Origin: Microbacterium immunditiarum
Lineage (GTDB): Bacteria; Actinomycetota; Actinomycetes; Actinomycetales; Microbacteriaceae
Assembly (NCBI RefSeq): GCF_013409785.1
Contig: NZ_JACCBV010000001.1
Coordinates: forward strand, 1,116,001 to 1,180,000
Direction: 5' to 3'
DNA length: 64,000 nucleotides
The notes beneath the pieces were generated by a model, which was not told the DNA's origin, did not search any database, and worked only from the letters and a program-made list of their open reading frames with translations. How positions within the stretch are numbered: the first letter of the stretch is position 1; every line of letters starts with the position of its first letter. Both the position numbers and the translations under genes were made by a program. Below are positions 27,210-35,777 of this stretch, piece after piece.

Positions 27210-28803
27210 ATGTCGACCACGCGACCGAGATCGCCGGCGGGTGTCGAGCTCGTCAGCGTCAACGGCGTGCGCCTCGCCTGCACCGACACCGGCGGTGACG
27301 GCCCCGCGATCGTGCTGGTGCACGGGTCTTGGGGCTCTCACCGCAACTGGGACCCCGTCGTCTCGGGACTCGCCGAGCACTTCCGCGTGATCACCTACGA
27401 CCGTCGAGGTCACAGCGACAGCGAGCATCCGCCGGGGCAGGGTCGCTTCTCCGAAGACGCGGCCGACCTCGCCGCCCTCATCGAGCATTTCGGCATCGCG
27501 CCGTCGTGGGTTGCCGGCAACTCCGCGGGCGCTGTCATCACGCTCCAGCTCGCGGCGTCGCGCCCCGAGCTCGTGCGCGGCATCGTGATCCATGAACCGC
27601 CGATGTTCGGGGTGCTCGACCCGGCCACGCCGGCCGCTGTCGCGTTCGCGGCGATTGCGGACGGCCCGCTCGCGGACGTCGGTCGTCGCATAGGGGCGGG
27701 CGACAGCGCCGGTGCGGCGGAGCAGTTCGTCGATGAGGTCGCCTTCGGACCGGGCAACTGGGTGCGGATGCCCGAGCCGACGCGCGCGACGATGATCGCC
27801 AACGCGCCGAGCTTCCTCGACGAGCTGCGCGACCCCGAGGCCTCCGTCGTCGATGCAGCAGGGCTCGCCCGCTACCGCGGCCCGGTTCTGCTCACCTCGG
27901 GCGACCGGAGTCCGCCGATCTACCGTCCGGTGACGGAGTGGCTCTCCGAGCTGCTGCCGCAGGCGCGCCGACTGACGTACGAAGGCGCCGGCCACCTCCC
28001 GCACGCGACGCACCCGGATCGGTACGTCTCCGAGGTGGTGGCCTTCGTCGAGGCCGCAGGCCACGAGTCGTTCCGGGTGCACTCGCCGGACGGCATCCGC
28101 CTCGCGGTGTGGGTCGAAGGGCATGGTCCGCCGATCGTCCTGGTGCACGGGTCCATCCAGGACCACACCGTGTCGGCGGACTTCGTCCGGTGCCTGAGCC
28201 GAGACTTCACGACTTACTCGATGGACCGCCGGGGCTTCGGGGCCAGCGGCGACGGGCGCGAGTACACGCTCGACCGCGAGTTCGCCGACGTCGCGGCGGT
28301 CGTCGACGCGGTGGCTGCGCGCGCTGGTGGCCCGGTGGTGCTGTTCGGGCACTCCTTCGGCGCCGGCTGCGCGCTGGGGGCGAGCGCGCTCACGCGGAGC
28401 ATCCGTCATCTCGTGCTGTACGAGCCCGGGCTCGGCCTCGCGTATCCCGCCGGCTGGATCGACGAGGTCGAGCGGGTCCTGGCCGAAGGACACGACGAAG
28501 CGGCGGTGGTCATGGTGCTGCGCGATCTGCTCGCGTTCGACGACGACGCGATCGACGATCGCCCGTGAGGCGCGCGCGGAGCAGTCGTGGCGCTATTCGG
28601 ACTGGGTGCACGGACCGGTCGCGGTCCCGACGCTGATGCTGTCGGGTTCCGAGAGCACGCCCGAGATCAGACAGGCGACGGATGCCGCGCACGCCGCTCT
28701 CCCGGAGGCGACGGTGAGGGTGCTCGACGGCCACGCGCACATTGCGCATCGGACGCATCCGGAGCTGGTCGCGGCGATCGTGCGCGAGTTCGTCAGCGGC
28801 TGA
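27210..28803 (+). pseudogene. Tandem alpha/beta-hydrolase gene with a frame break
   Basis: From ATG 27210 (GAAGGAG upstream) the frame encodes a complete alpha/beta-hydrolase (nucleophile in GNSAG, Asp in TSGDRSP, His in EGAGHLPH), then a second one starting near GIRLAVWVEGHGPPIVLVHG with nucleophile GHSFG. It stops at 28566-28568. The missing end of the second domain (TIAREARAEQSWRYSDW through VREFVSG) continues one base out of frame to 28803. Compared with typical relatives, some 15 residues before TIAREARAEQ also look lost, so a deletion not divisible by three is likely. Domain 1 may still be functional. Confidence 0.8.
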
Positions 28804-30397
28804 CGAGGTCGTGCTCGAGCGCGAACAGGATGGCGGCGGCGCGAGTGGAACGTCCGATCTTCGCGTAGATGTGCTGGACGTGATGCTCGGCCGTGCGGCG
28901 TGAGATCACGAGTTGCTTCGCGATCTGCGCGTTCGTGAGCCCGCGGCACACCAGGCGCAGGACGTCTACCTCGCGATCGCTGAGGCCCGCCGGCCAATCG
29001 CGACGATACCGCGGTGGACGCTGACCGGATGCCTCGACCACCGCGGCGACGCAATCGGCGTCGAGCCGACCGGCCCGCGCCTCGGACACCACGAGCTCGG
29101 CGGCCTGATCCACGGTCAGCGCGGTTCGGTGGGCCCGGTCCTGCGTCGCCGCCTGGAAGCAGTCCGCGGCGGCCAGCACCCGCGCTGCGAGGGGGATCGC
29201 ATCGGCCGAGAGCCGGTGGGGGTATCCGCTGCCGTCGAGCCGCTCGTGGTGCATGCCCGCCGTCCGTGCGAGCGGGTCGAGGGCGCGCGAGCCGGCGAGG
29301 ATCCGCTCGGTGTGATACGGATGCAGCCGCACGAGCTCCCACTCGCTGTGGGTGAGTGCTCCGGGCTTCTCCCAGATCGCGCTCGAGATCGCCACGCGGC
29401 CGAGGTCGTGGAGGAGGGCGGCGCGACGCAGTGCGGCGACCTCGTCCTCCGGGAGTCCGAGCATGCGGCCGGCGGATTCGGAGAGGGAGGCGACTTCGAC
29501 GGAGTGGCCGTGCGTGTATGGGGACTTCACGTCGGCGAAGTCGGCGAAGCACCGGGCGATGCGGTCGAGGTCGGCGTCTGCGATGTATGCGATCGGTGCG
29601 GGTTCCCGATCGAGGATCGCCCGCCACGGATCGGCGCTCTCGAGGTCGCTCAGCAGCCCCCGCCCCGCACGCTGGAAGACGTCGGCGACTCCGGGGTCGA
29701 ACCACGTGCCGGCGCGCGCGTCGACCATTTCTTGCACCGCGTCGTAGCCGTCGGGCGCGAACAGCACGGCCTGCGTCGCGACGTCCATGATGCGGGCGGG
29801 CAGCGGGACGCCGTCGTGCGCGATGCCCAGTGGGCCCGTGCCGTCCCATCGCTCGAACTGCTGCGACAGGGCCGCCTCCACACTGGGGCCGAGCCGGAGT
29901 CGAGCAGCGAGCATGGACGCCGCGTCGCACACCGACAGGACGATGTCACGACCGTGCCGCAGATCGCCGACGATCGTGCGCGCCGTGCGCCATGGGCGCT
30001 GAGCCCCGGTGCCGCGGCTCGACGCCAGGGCGAGTGCGAGCATCTCGCGTCGATCGCCGAAGTCTGCGGGCTGGGCGGCCCGGCGAGACTCCAGTTCGTC
30101 GCCGTACAGCCGGGCCTCGGCGGCGGCCGTCGCCGTGCAGCCGATGTGGCGCAGCAGCGTGCTGAGGCACGTGGCGCGCACGTCGTCGTCGGGCAGCTCC
30201 ATGGCTCGAGCGATACCGGTCGCGAGCACACACGATCGGAGCGCCGTCTCCGCGGGCTGGCCCATCCCGAGGTCGGTCGCCACCGAGAGCGCCGCCAGCA
30301 GTTCGATGAGCCGCGGGCGATCGTCTTGCGCGGGGCCGCGCTCGCGCGGCTGGACCGTCATGCCTTCAGCGTCCCGCAGCGGTGGAACACGCGCCAC
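28793..30397 (-). CDS. Double HD-GYP protein with LuxR-type DNA-binding domain
   Basis: A protein of about 534 residues. The second HD-GYP (about 270-455) is intact: LLHDLGRVAIS, HPYHTERIL, HHERLDGSGYP. The first (about 30-250) is degenerate: HD is replaced by HI in LLRHIGC and the GYP motif reads DGTGPLG. The C-terminus is a LuxR helix-turn-helix (LSDREVDVLRLVCRGLTNAQ). HD-GYP domains hydrolyse cyclic di-GMP or other nucleotides, so this may be a one-protein nucleotide-signalling transcription factor. Start is GTG 30397 or ATG 30361; the evidence is even. It overlaps the hydrolase end by 11 bp, tail to tail. Confidence 0.88.
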   Translation of the reverse strand: MARVPPLRDAEGMTVQPRERGPAQDDRPRLIELLAALSVATDLGMGQPAETALRSCVLATGIARAMELPDDDVRATCLSTLLRHIGCTATAAAEARLYGDELESRRAAQPADFGDRREMLALALASSRGTGAQRPWRTARTIVGDLRHGRDIVLSVCDAASMLAARLRLGPSVEAALSQQFERWDGTGPLGIAHDGVPLPARIMDVATQAVLFAPDGYDAVQEMVDARAGTWFDPGVADVFQRAGRGLLSDLESADPWRAILDREPAPIAYIADADLDRIARCFADFADVKSPYTHGHSVEVASLSESAGRMLGLPEDEVAALRRAALLHDLGRVAISSAIWEKPGALTHSEWELVRLHPYHTERILAGSRALDPLARTAGMHHERLDGSGYPHRLSADAIPLAARVLAAADCFQAATQDRAHRTALTVDQAAELVVSEARAGRLDADCVAAVVEASGQRPPRYRRDWPAGLSDREVDVLRLVCRGLTNAQIAKQLVISRRTAEHHVQHIYAKIGRSTRAAAILFALEHDLVSR

Positions 30398-30502
30398 CGC
30401 ATCCGTTCACGCGAACCCGGCGCAGATCGTGAGAACATGCATCCGGCAAGGGTGCCGACGTGTTCCACGCTGGGGCTGTGACCGTCGAGACGGGCAGGAG
30501 AA

Positions 30503-31111
30503 ATGGACGAGACGACACTCATCACCGCCGGCGTCGCGCTGTTCACGATCTGCAATCCGATCGGCACGATCCCCGTGTTCCTGAGCGTCACCGCGAACGT
30601 GGACCCCGCCAAGCAGCGGCGCATCGCGCTCGTCACGGGTCTCGGGGTGTTCGCGGTTCTCACGCTGTCGCTCATCCTCGGCGCCGTGATCCTGCAGTTC
30701 TTCGGCATCAGCGTCCCGGCGCTGAAGATCGCCGGCTTCCTGTTCGTCGCCACCATCGCGTGGGCGATGCTCACGAGGACGGGATCGATCCTCCCGACGC
30801 AGAACCAGGGGTCGCCCGCGATCGTCCCGCTGGCGATGCCGGTCGTGGCGGGTCCCGGTGCGATCGCCCTCGTGATCGCGTTCGGCAAGGACAATCCGGG
30901 CCTCGTGGACTACCTGTGGGGCGTCCTCATCATCGCGCTCTCTGCGATCGCCACCGCGGTCATCTTCTTCTTCGCCCCGTACCTCGCGAGGGTGCTGGGT
31001 CCGGCGGGCATGGAGATCTTCCAGAAGCTGTTCGGCCTCATCCTGCTCGCCATCTGCGTGGAGCAGATCCTCACGGCGATGCCGCACATCTGGCCGGGGC
31101 TCGCGGGCTGA
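30503..31111 (+). CDS. MarC-family integral membrane protein
   Basis: A 202-residue protein with six hydrophobic helices. The N-terminal LFTICNPIGTIPVFLS and the central PLAMPVVAGPGAIALVIA are hallmark segments of the MarC/UPF0056 family. The function is unsettled; family members are sometimes treated as transporters. GGCAGGAG precedes the ATG. It is divergent from the HD-GYP gene. Confidence 0.92.
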   Translation: MDETTLITAGVALFTICNPIGTIPVFLSVTANVDPAKQRRIALVTGLGVFAVLTLSLILGAVILQFFGISVPALKIAGFLFVATIAWAMLTRTGSILPTQNQGSPAIVPLAMPVVAGPGAIALVIAFGKDNPGLVDYLWGVLIIALSAIATAVIFFFAPYLARVLGPAGMEIFQKLFGLILLAICVEQILTAMPHIWPGLAG

Positions 31112-31164
31112 CGCGTGTCGGCGCCCCCGAGTACCGTGAAGCGGCATCGAGCGAAGGAGCTCCC

Positions 31165-31836
31165 ATGGCCGAAGCAACCAACGGATCCGGACTGATCACG
31201 GGGGCGGAGTTCCTCAGCGCACCCGGCGTGTCCGACTGGCGCGGCACCGGAACCGGTCCGCAGGTCGTCTACAGGGCGGATTCGATAGCGGATGCCGCGC
31301 GACTCGTGCCCGCGATCGTCGACGCGGCCGAGAGGTTCGGCGTCCTCCCCGATGTCGACCTCCGCCCGGAGGGAATCGTCGTGCGCGTGCCGTATCGCGA
31401 TCCCGAGGGCCTCCCGGCCGCCGCGCCTCAGTTCGCGGCCGCCGTGTCGCGCGCCGCGGCCGAGCTGCCGCTGACGCCCGACTCGTCGCGCGTTCAGTCC
31501 GTCGGCATCTACGTCGCCCAGCACTCGCAGACGGATGCCCGGCCGTTCTTCGTCGCAGCCCTGGGCTACGAGGACTTCGGCGACACGGATGCCGTCGACC
31601 CGCTGCGGTGCGGACCGCAGCTCGCGTTCAACCCGATCTCCGGCGACGCCTCCGGCAGAGGCCGCACGCACTTCGACGTGTACGTGCCGGCCGATCAGGC
31701 TCGGGCACGCGTGGACGCCGCGCTCGCCGCCGGGGGGCGGCTCGTCGACGACTCGCGCGCACCCCTGTGGTGGTCGCTCGCGTCGCCCGACAACCACGGC
31801 GTCGACATCGCGGCGCATCCGGACCTGCACGACTGA
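31165..31836 (+). CDS. Pterin-dehydratase-like and glyoxalase-like fusion protein
   Basis: A 223-residue protein. Residues about 10-105 resemble 4a-hydroxytetrahydrobiopterin dehydratase (AERFGVLPDVDLRPEGIVVR), but the catalytic HHP triplet reads LPD, so that domain is probably not an active dehydratase. The second half (VQSVGIYVAQHSQTDARPFF onward) is a VOC/glyoxalase-like domain. The combination is known in actinobacteria without a firm role. GAAGGAG lies upstream of ATG 31165. It converges on the AraC gene with a 2-bp gap. Confidence 0.8.
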   Translation: MAEATNGSGLITGAEFLSAPGVSDWRGTGTGPQVVYRADSIADAARLVPAIVDAAERFGVLPDVDLRPEGIVVRVPYRDPEGLPAAAPQFAAAVSRAAAELPLTPDSSRVQSVGIYVAQHSQTDARPFFVAALGYEDFGDTDAVDPLRCGPQLAFNPISGDASGRGRTHFDVYVPADQARARVDAALAAGGRLVDDSRAPLWWSLASPDNHGVDIAAHPDLHD

Positions 31837-31838
31837 GC

Positions 31839-32807
31839 TCAGCCCGCCCCGTCCCGCCACACGCTGGGCGGGACGCCGACCGCGCGCTTGAAGGCCCGGC
31901 TCAGCGCCGATTCGGACTGGTAGCCCACCTCGGCGGCGATCTGGGCGACTCCCATCGACGTGGTGCGCATCAGTCGCGCAGCGACCTGCATCCGCCATTG
32001 CGCCAGATATGTCATCGGCGGGATCCCGACGAACTCCGTGAAGCGGCCGGCGAAGGAGGTCCGCGACATCGCGGTGGCCCGCGCAAGCCGGTCGAGCGTC
32101 CACGGCTGGGCGTACTCGCCGTGGATGAGCCGCAGCGCGTGACCGACCTGAGGATCGCGGAGCCCCGACATCCAGCTCCGGGTCTCGGGCGGCAGGGAGG
32201 CGACGTGGGCGCGCAGCGCCTCGAGGAACATCAGCTCGGACAGCTTCGTGAGCATCGCCTCCTGGCCCGGGGACTCATCGACCCGCTCGTGGACGGCCTG
32301 GTCCAGCAGTGCGGTCATCCAGCGCCAGCTCTCCTCTGAGACGGGCACGTGGACGAGCGGGGGAAGCGAGTTCAGGAGCGGGTTGAACGGGCGCGTGTCG
32401 CAGCCGAAGAACCCGCACACCATCCGGCAGTGCTCGCCGTCGGACCGGCGATTGAGCACGACCGGGAACGGCAGCGTTCGGTCGGGCGGGTCGTAGTAGA
32501 GCGCGGGGTTCGCGCGGGCGCGCAGCCCTGGCTCCGACGACAGGACGTTGGCGTCGCCTGCAGGGTAGATGACGATCTCTCCACGGCGCATCCGCACCGG
32601 CGGCTGGTCGCCTTCGGCCGGATACGCCCAGCAGGAGCCCTCCGCCACGACGTGGAAGGCGATGAGGTGCTCCGAGTCCGCCTTCACGCTCCCGGCGATC
32701 GCCTGAGGGGGCGGGCTCTCGGTGACGAACGGCGCCCGGGCGTCGACGTCGAAGAACACCGCGCCGCTCAGCCGCACCGCGTTCAGCACATCGGAGAGGA
32801 CATCCAC
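31839..32807 (-). CDS. AraC-family regulator with cupin domain
   Basis: A 322-residue regulator. The N-terminal cupin-type sensor includes HLIAFHVVAEGSCW and MRRGEIVIYPAGD. The C-terminal double helix-turn-helix runs from WTLDRLARATAMSRTSFAGR to GYQSESALSRAFKRAVGVPP. Start is GTG 32807 with a GAAGG box seven bases upstream; that box touches a 25-bp palindrome. It is divergent from the FAD oxidase gene, which is the likely target. Confidence 0.9.
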   Translation of the reverse strand: MDVLSDVLNAVRLSGAVFFDVDARAPFVTESPPPQAIAGSVKADSEHLIAFHVVAEGSCWAYPAEGDQPPVRMRRGEIVIYPAGDANVLSSEPGLRARANPALYYDPPDRTLPFPVVLNRRSDGEHCRMVCGFFGCDTRPFNPLLNSLPPLVHVPVSEESWRWMTALLDQAVHERVDESPGQEAMLTKLSELMFLEALRAHVASLPPETRSWMSGLRDPQVGHALRLIHGEYAQPWTLDRLARATAMSRTSFAGRFTEFVGIPPMTYLAQWRMQVAARLMRTTSMGVAQIAAEVGYQSESALSRAFKRAVGVPPSVWRDGAG

Positions 32808-32815
32808 GAGAACAC

Positions 32816-32840
32816 CTTCGGACGCTCGGAGCGTCCGAAG
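32816..32840. promoter_or_regulatory. 25-bp perfect palindrome upstream of the AraC gene
   Basis: Two perfect 12-base arms, CTTCGGACGCTC and GAGCGTCCGAAG, around a single G. The last AAG of the AraC-strand arm overlaps the gene's ribosome-binding site. It could be an operator shared with the divergent oxidase gene, or an RNA hairpin limiting AraC translation. Confidence 0.7.
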
Positions 32841-32976
32841 TGAGGTGGCTCATCCGCTGCGGGAGAGATTCCGGACGGACGGACATGAGAACCGGTGGAA
32901 TGGTCATTCCCCGCCCCGCATCCGCTTCGTAGCGTCTGAACGGTCATCTTTCCACCGGGCATGAAGGAGAACAACA

Positions 32977-34416
32977 ATGTCCATCGACACACGGTCCGCG
33001 GCGACGACAGTCGAGGCGGATGCAGCCATCAACGACCTCCGCACCCGCGTGCGAGGCACCGTCGTCGGTCCCGCCGACCCCGAGTACGACGCCGCGCGCC
33101 GCGTCTACAACGGCGCAGTGGACCGGCGTCCGCGCGCGGTCGTCCGCGTCGTGGACGTCGCGGACGTCATCGCGTGCGTGGAGACCGCTCGCGACGCGGG
33201 GATCACGCTCGCCGTCCGAGGCGGCGGACACCACGGCGCGGGCTTCGGGGTGTGGGACGATGCGCTCGTCATCGACTTCTCGGCGCTGCGGTCGACGACC
33301 GTCGATCCCGTCGCCCGCACGGTCCGCGTCGATGCCGGATGCACGTGGGCCGACGTCGACCATGCCACCGGGGCCTTCGGCCTCGCGACGCCATCCGGAT
33401 TCGTCTCCAGCACCGGTGTCGCGGGACTCGCGCTCGGCGGGGGAGTCGGCTACCTCACGCGCAGATACGGCATGACGGTCGACAACCTCGTCTCGGCCGA
33501 CGTCGTCCTGGCGGACGGGCGGTTCGTGACCGCGGATGCGGACCACCACCCCGACCTGTTCTGGGCGCTGCGAGGGGGCGGCGGCAACTTCGGCGTCGTC
33601 ACGTCGTTCGTCTTCCGCTGCCACCCCGTGGGCGAGGACGGGGTGGTGTTCGCGGGTCCGGTCCTCTACGACATCGCGGATGCCGAGGAGGTGTTCCGCT
33701 GGTACGGCGACCTGGTCCCGTCGCTCCCCGACGAGCTGAACGGCTGGATCGGCGTCATGCAGGTGCCGTCGGCCGCGCCCTTCCCGGAGGAGCTGTGGGC
33801 GAAGAAGGTGTGCGCGATCGTGTGGTGCTGCAGCGGATCTGACGAGGACGCCGAGGTGCTCCGCATCGCCGTGAGCGAGTTCGGGTCGCCGTTGCTCGTC
33901 GGCCTGCAGCCGATGCCGTTCCCCGCGCTGCAATCGGCGTTCGACGGACTGCTCCCCTCGGGGCTGCAGTGGCACTGGAAGGCCGACGTCTACGAGCAGA
34001 TCACGGACGACGCGCTGGCGATCCACAAGCGCTTCGGGGAGTCCATCCCGTCACCGCTGTCGACGATGCACATGTACCCCATCAGCGGCGCCGCCACCCG
34101 GACCACCTCGGATGCCACGGCGTTCCCGTTCCGCAACGGGGGGTGGGTGTGCGTCATCGCGGGCATCGACCCCGATCCCGCGAACCTGCCCGAGATCTCG
34201 AGCTGGGCCGACGCGTACTGGCGCGAGCTGCGCGCGGGCTCCGCCGCCGGCACCTACGTGAACATGATCATGGACGAGGGGAACGACCGCGTACGCGCTG
34301 CGTACCGCGGCAACTACGACCGTCTCGCGGAGATCAAGCACGACTACGACCCCGCCAACCTCTTCCACATCAATCAGAACGTCCCGCCGATCGCGCCCCC
34401 GGTCATCCGTGCGTGA
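32977..34416 (+). CDS. FAD-binding oxidoreductase (berberine-bridge-enzyme-like)
   Basis: A 479-residue BBE/PCMH-type flavoprotein that oxidises sugars, alkaloids or other alcohols with O2. The FAD-linking His is H85 in GGGHHGAG, the usual GGGVGYLTRRYG segment is present, and the C-terminal NLFHINQNV is standard. The position that carries a second FAD-linking Cys in bicovalent members reads Val in GMTVDNLV, so FAD is probably bound through His only. No signal peptide is evident. AAGGAG precedes the ATG. It is divergent from the AraC regulator. Confidence 0.9.
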   Translation: MSIDTRSAATTVEADAAINDLRTRVRGTVVGPADPEYDAARRVYNGAVDRRPRAVVRVVDVADVIACVETARDAGITLAVRGGGHHGAGFGVWDDALVIDFSALRSTTVDPVARTVRVDAGCTWADVDHATGAFGLATPSGFVSSTGVAGLALGGGVGYLTRRYGMTVDNLVSADVVLADGRFVTADADHHPDLFWALRGGGGNFGVVTSFVFRCHPVGEDGVVFAGPVLYDIADAEEVFRWYGDLVPSLPDELNGWIGVMQVPSAAPFPEELWAKKVCAIVWCCSGSDEDAEVLRIAVSEFGSPLLVGLQPMPFPALQSAFDGLLPSGLQWHWKADVYEQITDDALAIHKRFGESIPSPLSTMHMYPISGAATRTTSDATAFPFRNGGWVCVIAGIDPDPANLPEISSWADAYWRELRAGSAAGTYVNMIMDEGNDRVRAAYRGNYDRLAEIKHDYDPANLFHINQNVPPIAPPVIRA

Positions 34417-34825
34417 ACAGCGCGCTGTACGCGTTCAGCGCGGGCTGGCCGCCGAGGTGGGCGAACAGCACCGTGCTGTCACGCGGGATCTCGCGGCTCG
34501 TGACGAGATCGATCAGGCCGGCCATCGACTTGCCCTCGTAGACGGTGTCGAGGATCACACCCTCGAGCCGACCGGTGAGCCGGATCGCGTCGATCGTCGA
34601 GTCGACCGGGATGCCGTAGCGGTCGCCGGCCCACTCGCCGAGAAGCGTGATCTCGTCGTCGCGCAGCGGGCGCTCGACACCGATCAGGTCGGCGGTGGCG
34701 CGAGCGATGCGCGTGACCTGGTCGCGCGTCTCGTCGATCTTGGCGCTCGCGTCGATGCCGATCACGCGGCGCGGGCGACCGCCTGCATCCTCGAGCGCGG
34801 CGAAACCGGCGATCATGCCTGCGCC
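34403..34825 (-). pseudogene. C-terminal remnant of ACC deaminase / D-cysteine desulfhydrase-type gene
   Basis: The minus-strand frame encodes about 140 residues that follow the C-terminal part of PLP-dependent ACC deaminase: MIAGFAAL, RVIGIDASAKID, VYEGKSMAGLIDLV and LFAHLGGQPALNAYS at the end. Everything upstream, including the PLP-lysine region, is missing; the open frame beyond 34825 runs antisense to the GntR gene and is not similar. It is therefore a truncated, presumably inactive gene. Its stop overlaps the oxidase stop by 14 bp. The 240 bp up to the GntR start contain no other gene, but a 9-bp inverted repeat (GCGAGTGCA, 34876-34884 and 34947-34955) lies there. Confidence 0.85.
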
Positions 34826-35030
34826 TGACGCTCGTGTCCCGTCGCCCGTCCCCGTCTTCGGCACCCCGGCGTTCAGCGAGTGCATGACTTGTCGCCGAAT
34901 GCACGCCGACCAGACGCCGCCAGGTCGTGCCCTCGGCGGAAAGCCGTGCACTCGCGGGAGGGGTAGGGAAGCTGGGATGAGCGGGCGGATGCTGCGACCC
35001 GGCTCCGCGTGAGAATCACGGCGGGGTGGC

Positions 35031-35059
35031 TTGACTGGACGAAGGTATCGGCATGCAAT
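35031..35059 (+). promoter_or_regulatory. Putative promoter of a leaderless GntR message
   Basis: TTGACT (35031-35036), a 17-bp spacer and TGCAAT (35054-35059). A start about eight bases later falls on the A of the GntR ATG at 35067, so the message may have no leader. The -10 box lies inside the left arm of the large palindrome. Confidence 0.55.
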
Positions 35060-35084
35060 ACATTGCATGCCGATACCTTCGTCC
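35037..35084. repeat. 48-bp perfect palindrome spanning the GntR start codon
   Basis: Two 23-base arms (35037-35059 and 35062-35084) pair perfectly around the dinucleotide AC. The core is GCATGCAATACATTGCATGC (35051-35070). The right arm contains the GntR start codon and the next codons; the left arm carries the same bases inverted. It is far longer than a usual GntR operator and could also form a cruciform or hairpin. Confidence 0.9.
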
Positions 35085-35726
35085 TCGCCGTCGAAAGCTC
35101 GCACGCTCCTTCGCGACGACGTGTACCGCCAGCTGCGGGATGCGATCGTCGACGGCACGCTCGCGCCGGGGGAGAGCCTCCGCGACGGTGAGCTGGCCGA
35201 GTGGCTCGGTGTCAGCAGGACCCCCGTGCGCGAAGCCCTCCTTCGGCTGGGCGAAAGCGGGCTCGTGGTCGCACGGCCGGGCCGGTCGACGACGGTCGCC
35301 GTCGTCGACGAGGACTCCGTTCGCAACGCGCGCGACGTCGTCGCCGCGATGCACGCCCTCGCCGCGCGGATCGGCGTGCCCCTGCTCACGGACGACCAGC
35401 TCGAGGGGATGCGCCAGGCGAACGCGCGCTTCACCGCGGCGATCGAGGCCGAGGACGCAGAGGCGGCGCTCGCCGCGGACGACGCCTTCCACGACGTGCT
35501 CGTCGTCGGCGCGCAGAGTCCCGCGATCGCCTCCGTGCTCGAGCAGTACACGCCCGTGCTCCGCCGCGCGGAGACCCTGCGCTTCCTGTCCATCGATCGA
35601 TTCGCGTCGGCGGAACGTCACGCCCAGCTCATCGACCTGTGCGCGGCCGGCGATGCGGAGGGCGCCTCCCGGCTTGCGTTCCACATGTGGCACAGTCTTC
35701 CGGTGGGCGACCCCCTGACCGAGTGA
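35067..35726 (+). CDS. GntR-family (FCD-type) transcriptional regulator
   Basis: A 219-residue GntR regulator. The winged helix spans about 15-75 (LRDAIVDGTLAPGESLRDGE, then SRTPVREALLRL), followed by a helical FCD-type ligand domain with the usual Asp/His positions (DDAFHDVLV, ERHAQLIDL). I chose ATG 35067, which has no ribosome-binding site but fits a leaderless message from the promoter at 35031. The gene's start lies within its own putative operator, and a related site sits before the convergent hydrolase gene. Confidence 0.88.
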   Translation: MPIPSSSPSKARTLLRDDVYRQLRDAIVDGTLAPGESLRDGELAEWLGVSRTPVREALLRLGESGLVVARPGRSTTVAVVDEDSVRNARDVVAAMHALAARIGVPLLTDDQLEGMRQANARFTAAIEAEDAEAALAADDAFHDVLVVGAQSPAIASVLEQYTPVLRRAETLRFLSIDRFASAERHAQLIDLCAAGDAEGASRLAFHMWHSLPVGDPLTE

Positions 35727-35731
35727 CACGA

Positions 35732-35765
35732 GGCGGGCCGGCCCGATGGCTCGAGCCGCCCCGCC
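35732..35765. terminator. Possible bidirectional terminator hairpin
   Basis: GGCGGGCCGGC (35732-35742) pairs with GCCGCCCCGCC (35755-35765) with two mismatches and a 12-base loop, between the convergent GntR and hydrolase genes. There is no T-run, so intrinsic termination is uncertain. Confidence 0.4.
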
Positions 35766-35777
35766 GGGTGTTGTGGG

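Noticed and set aside
35016..35729. Minus-strand frame opposite the GntR gene
   Set aside because: Its similarity to the GntR N-terminus is only the effect of the palindrome; the rest is antisense.
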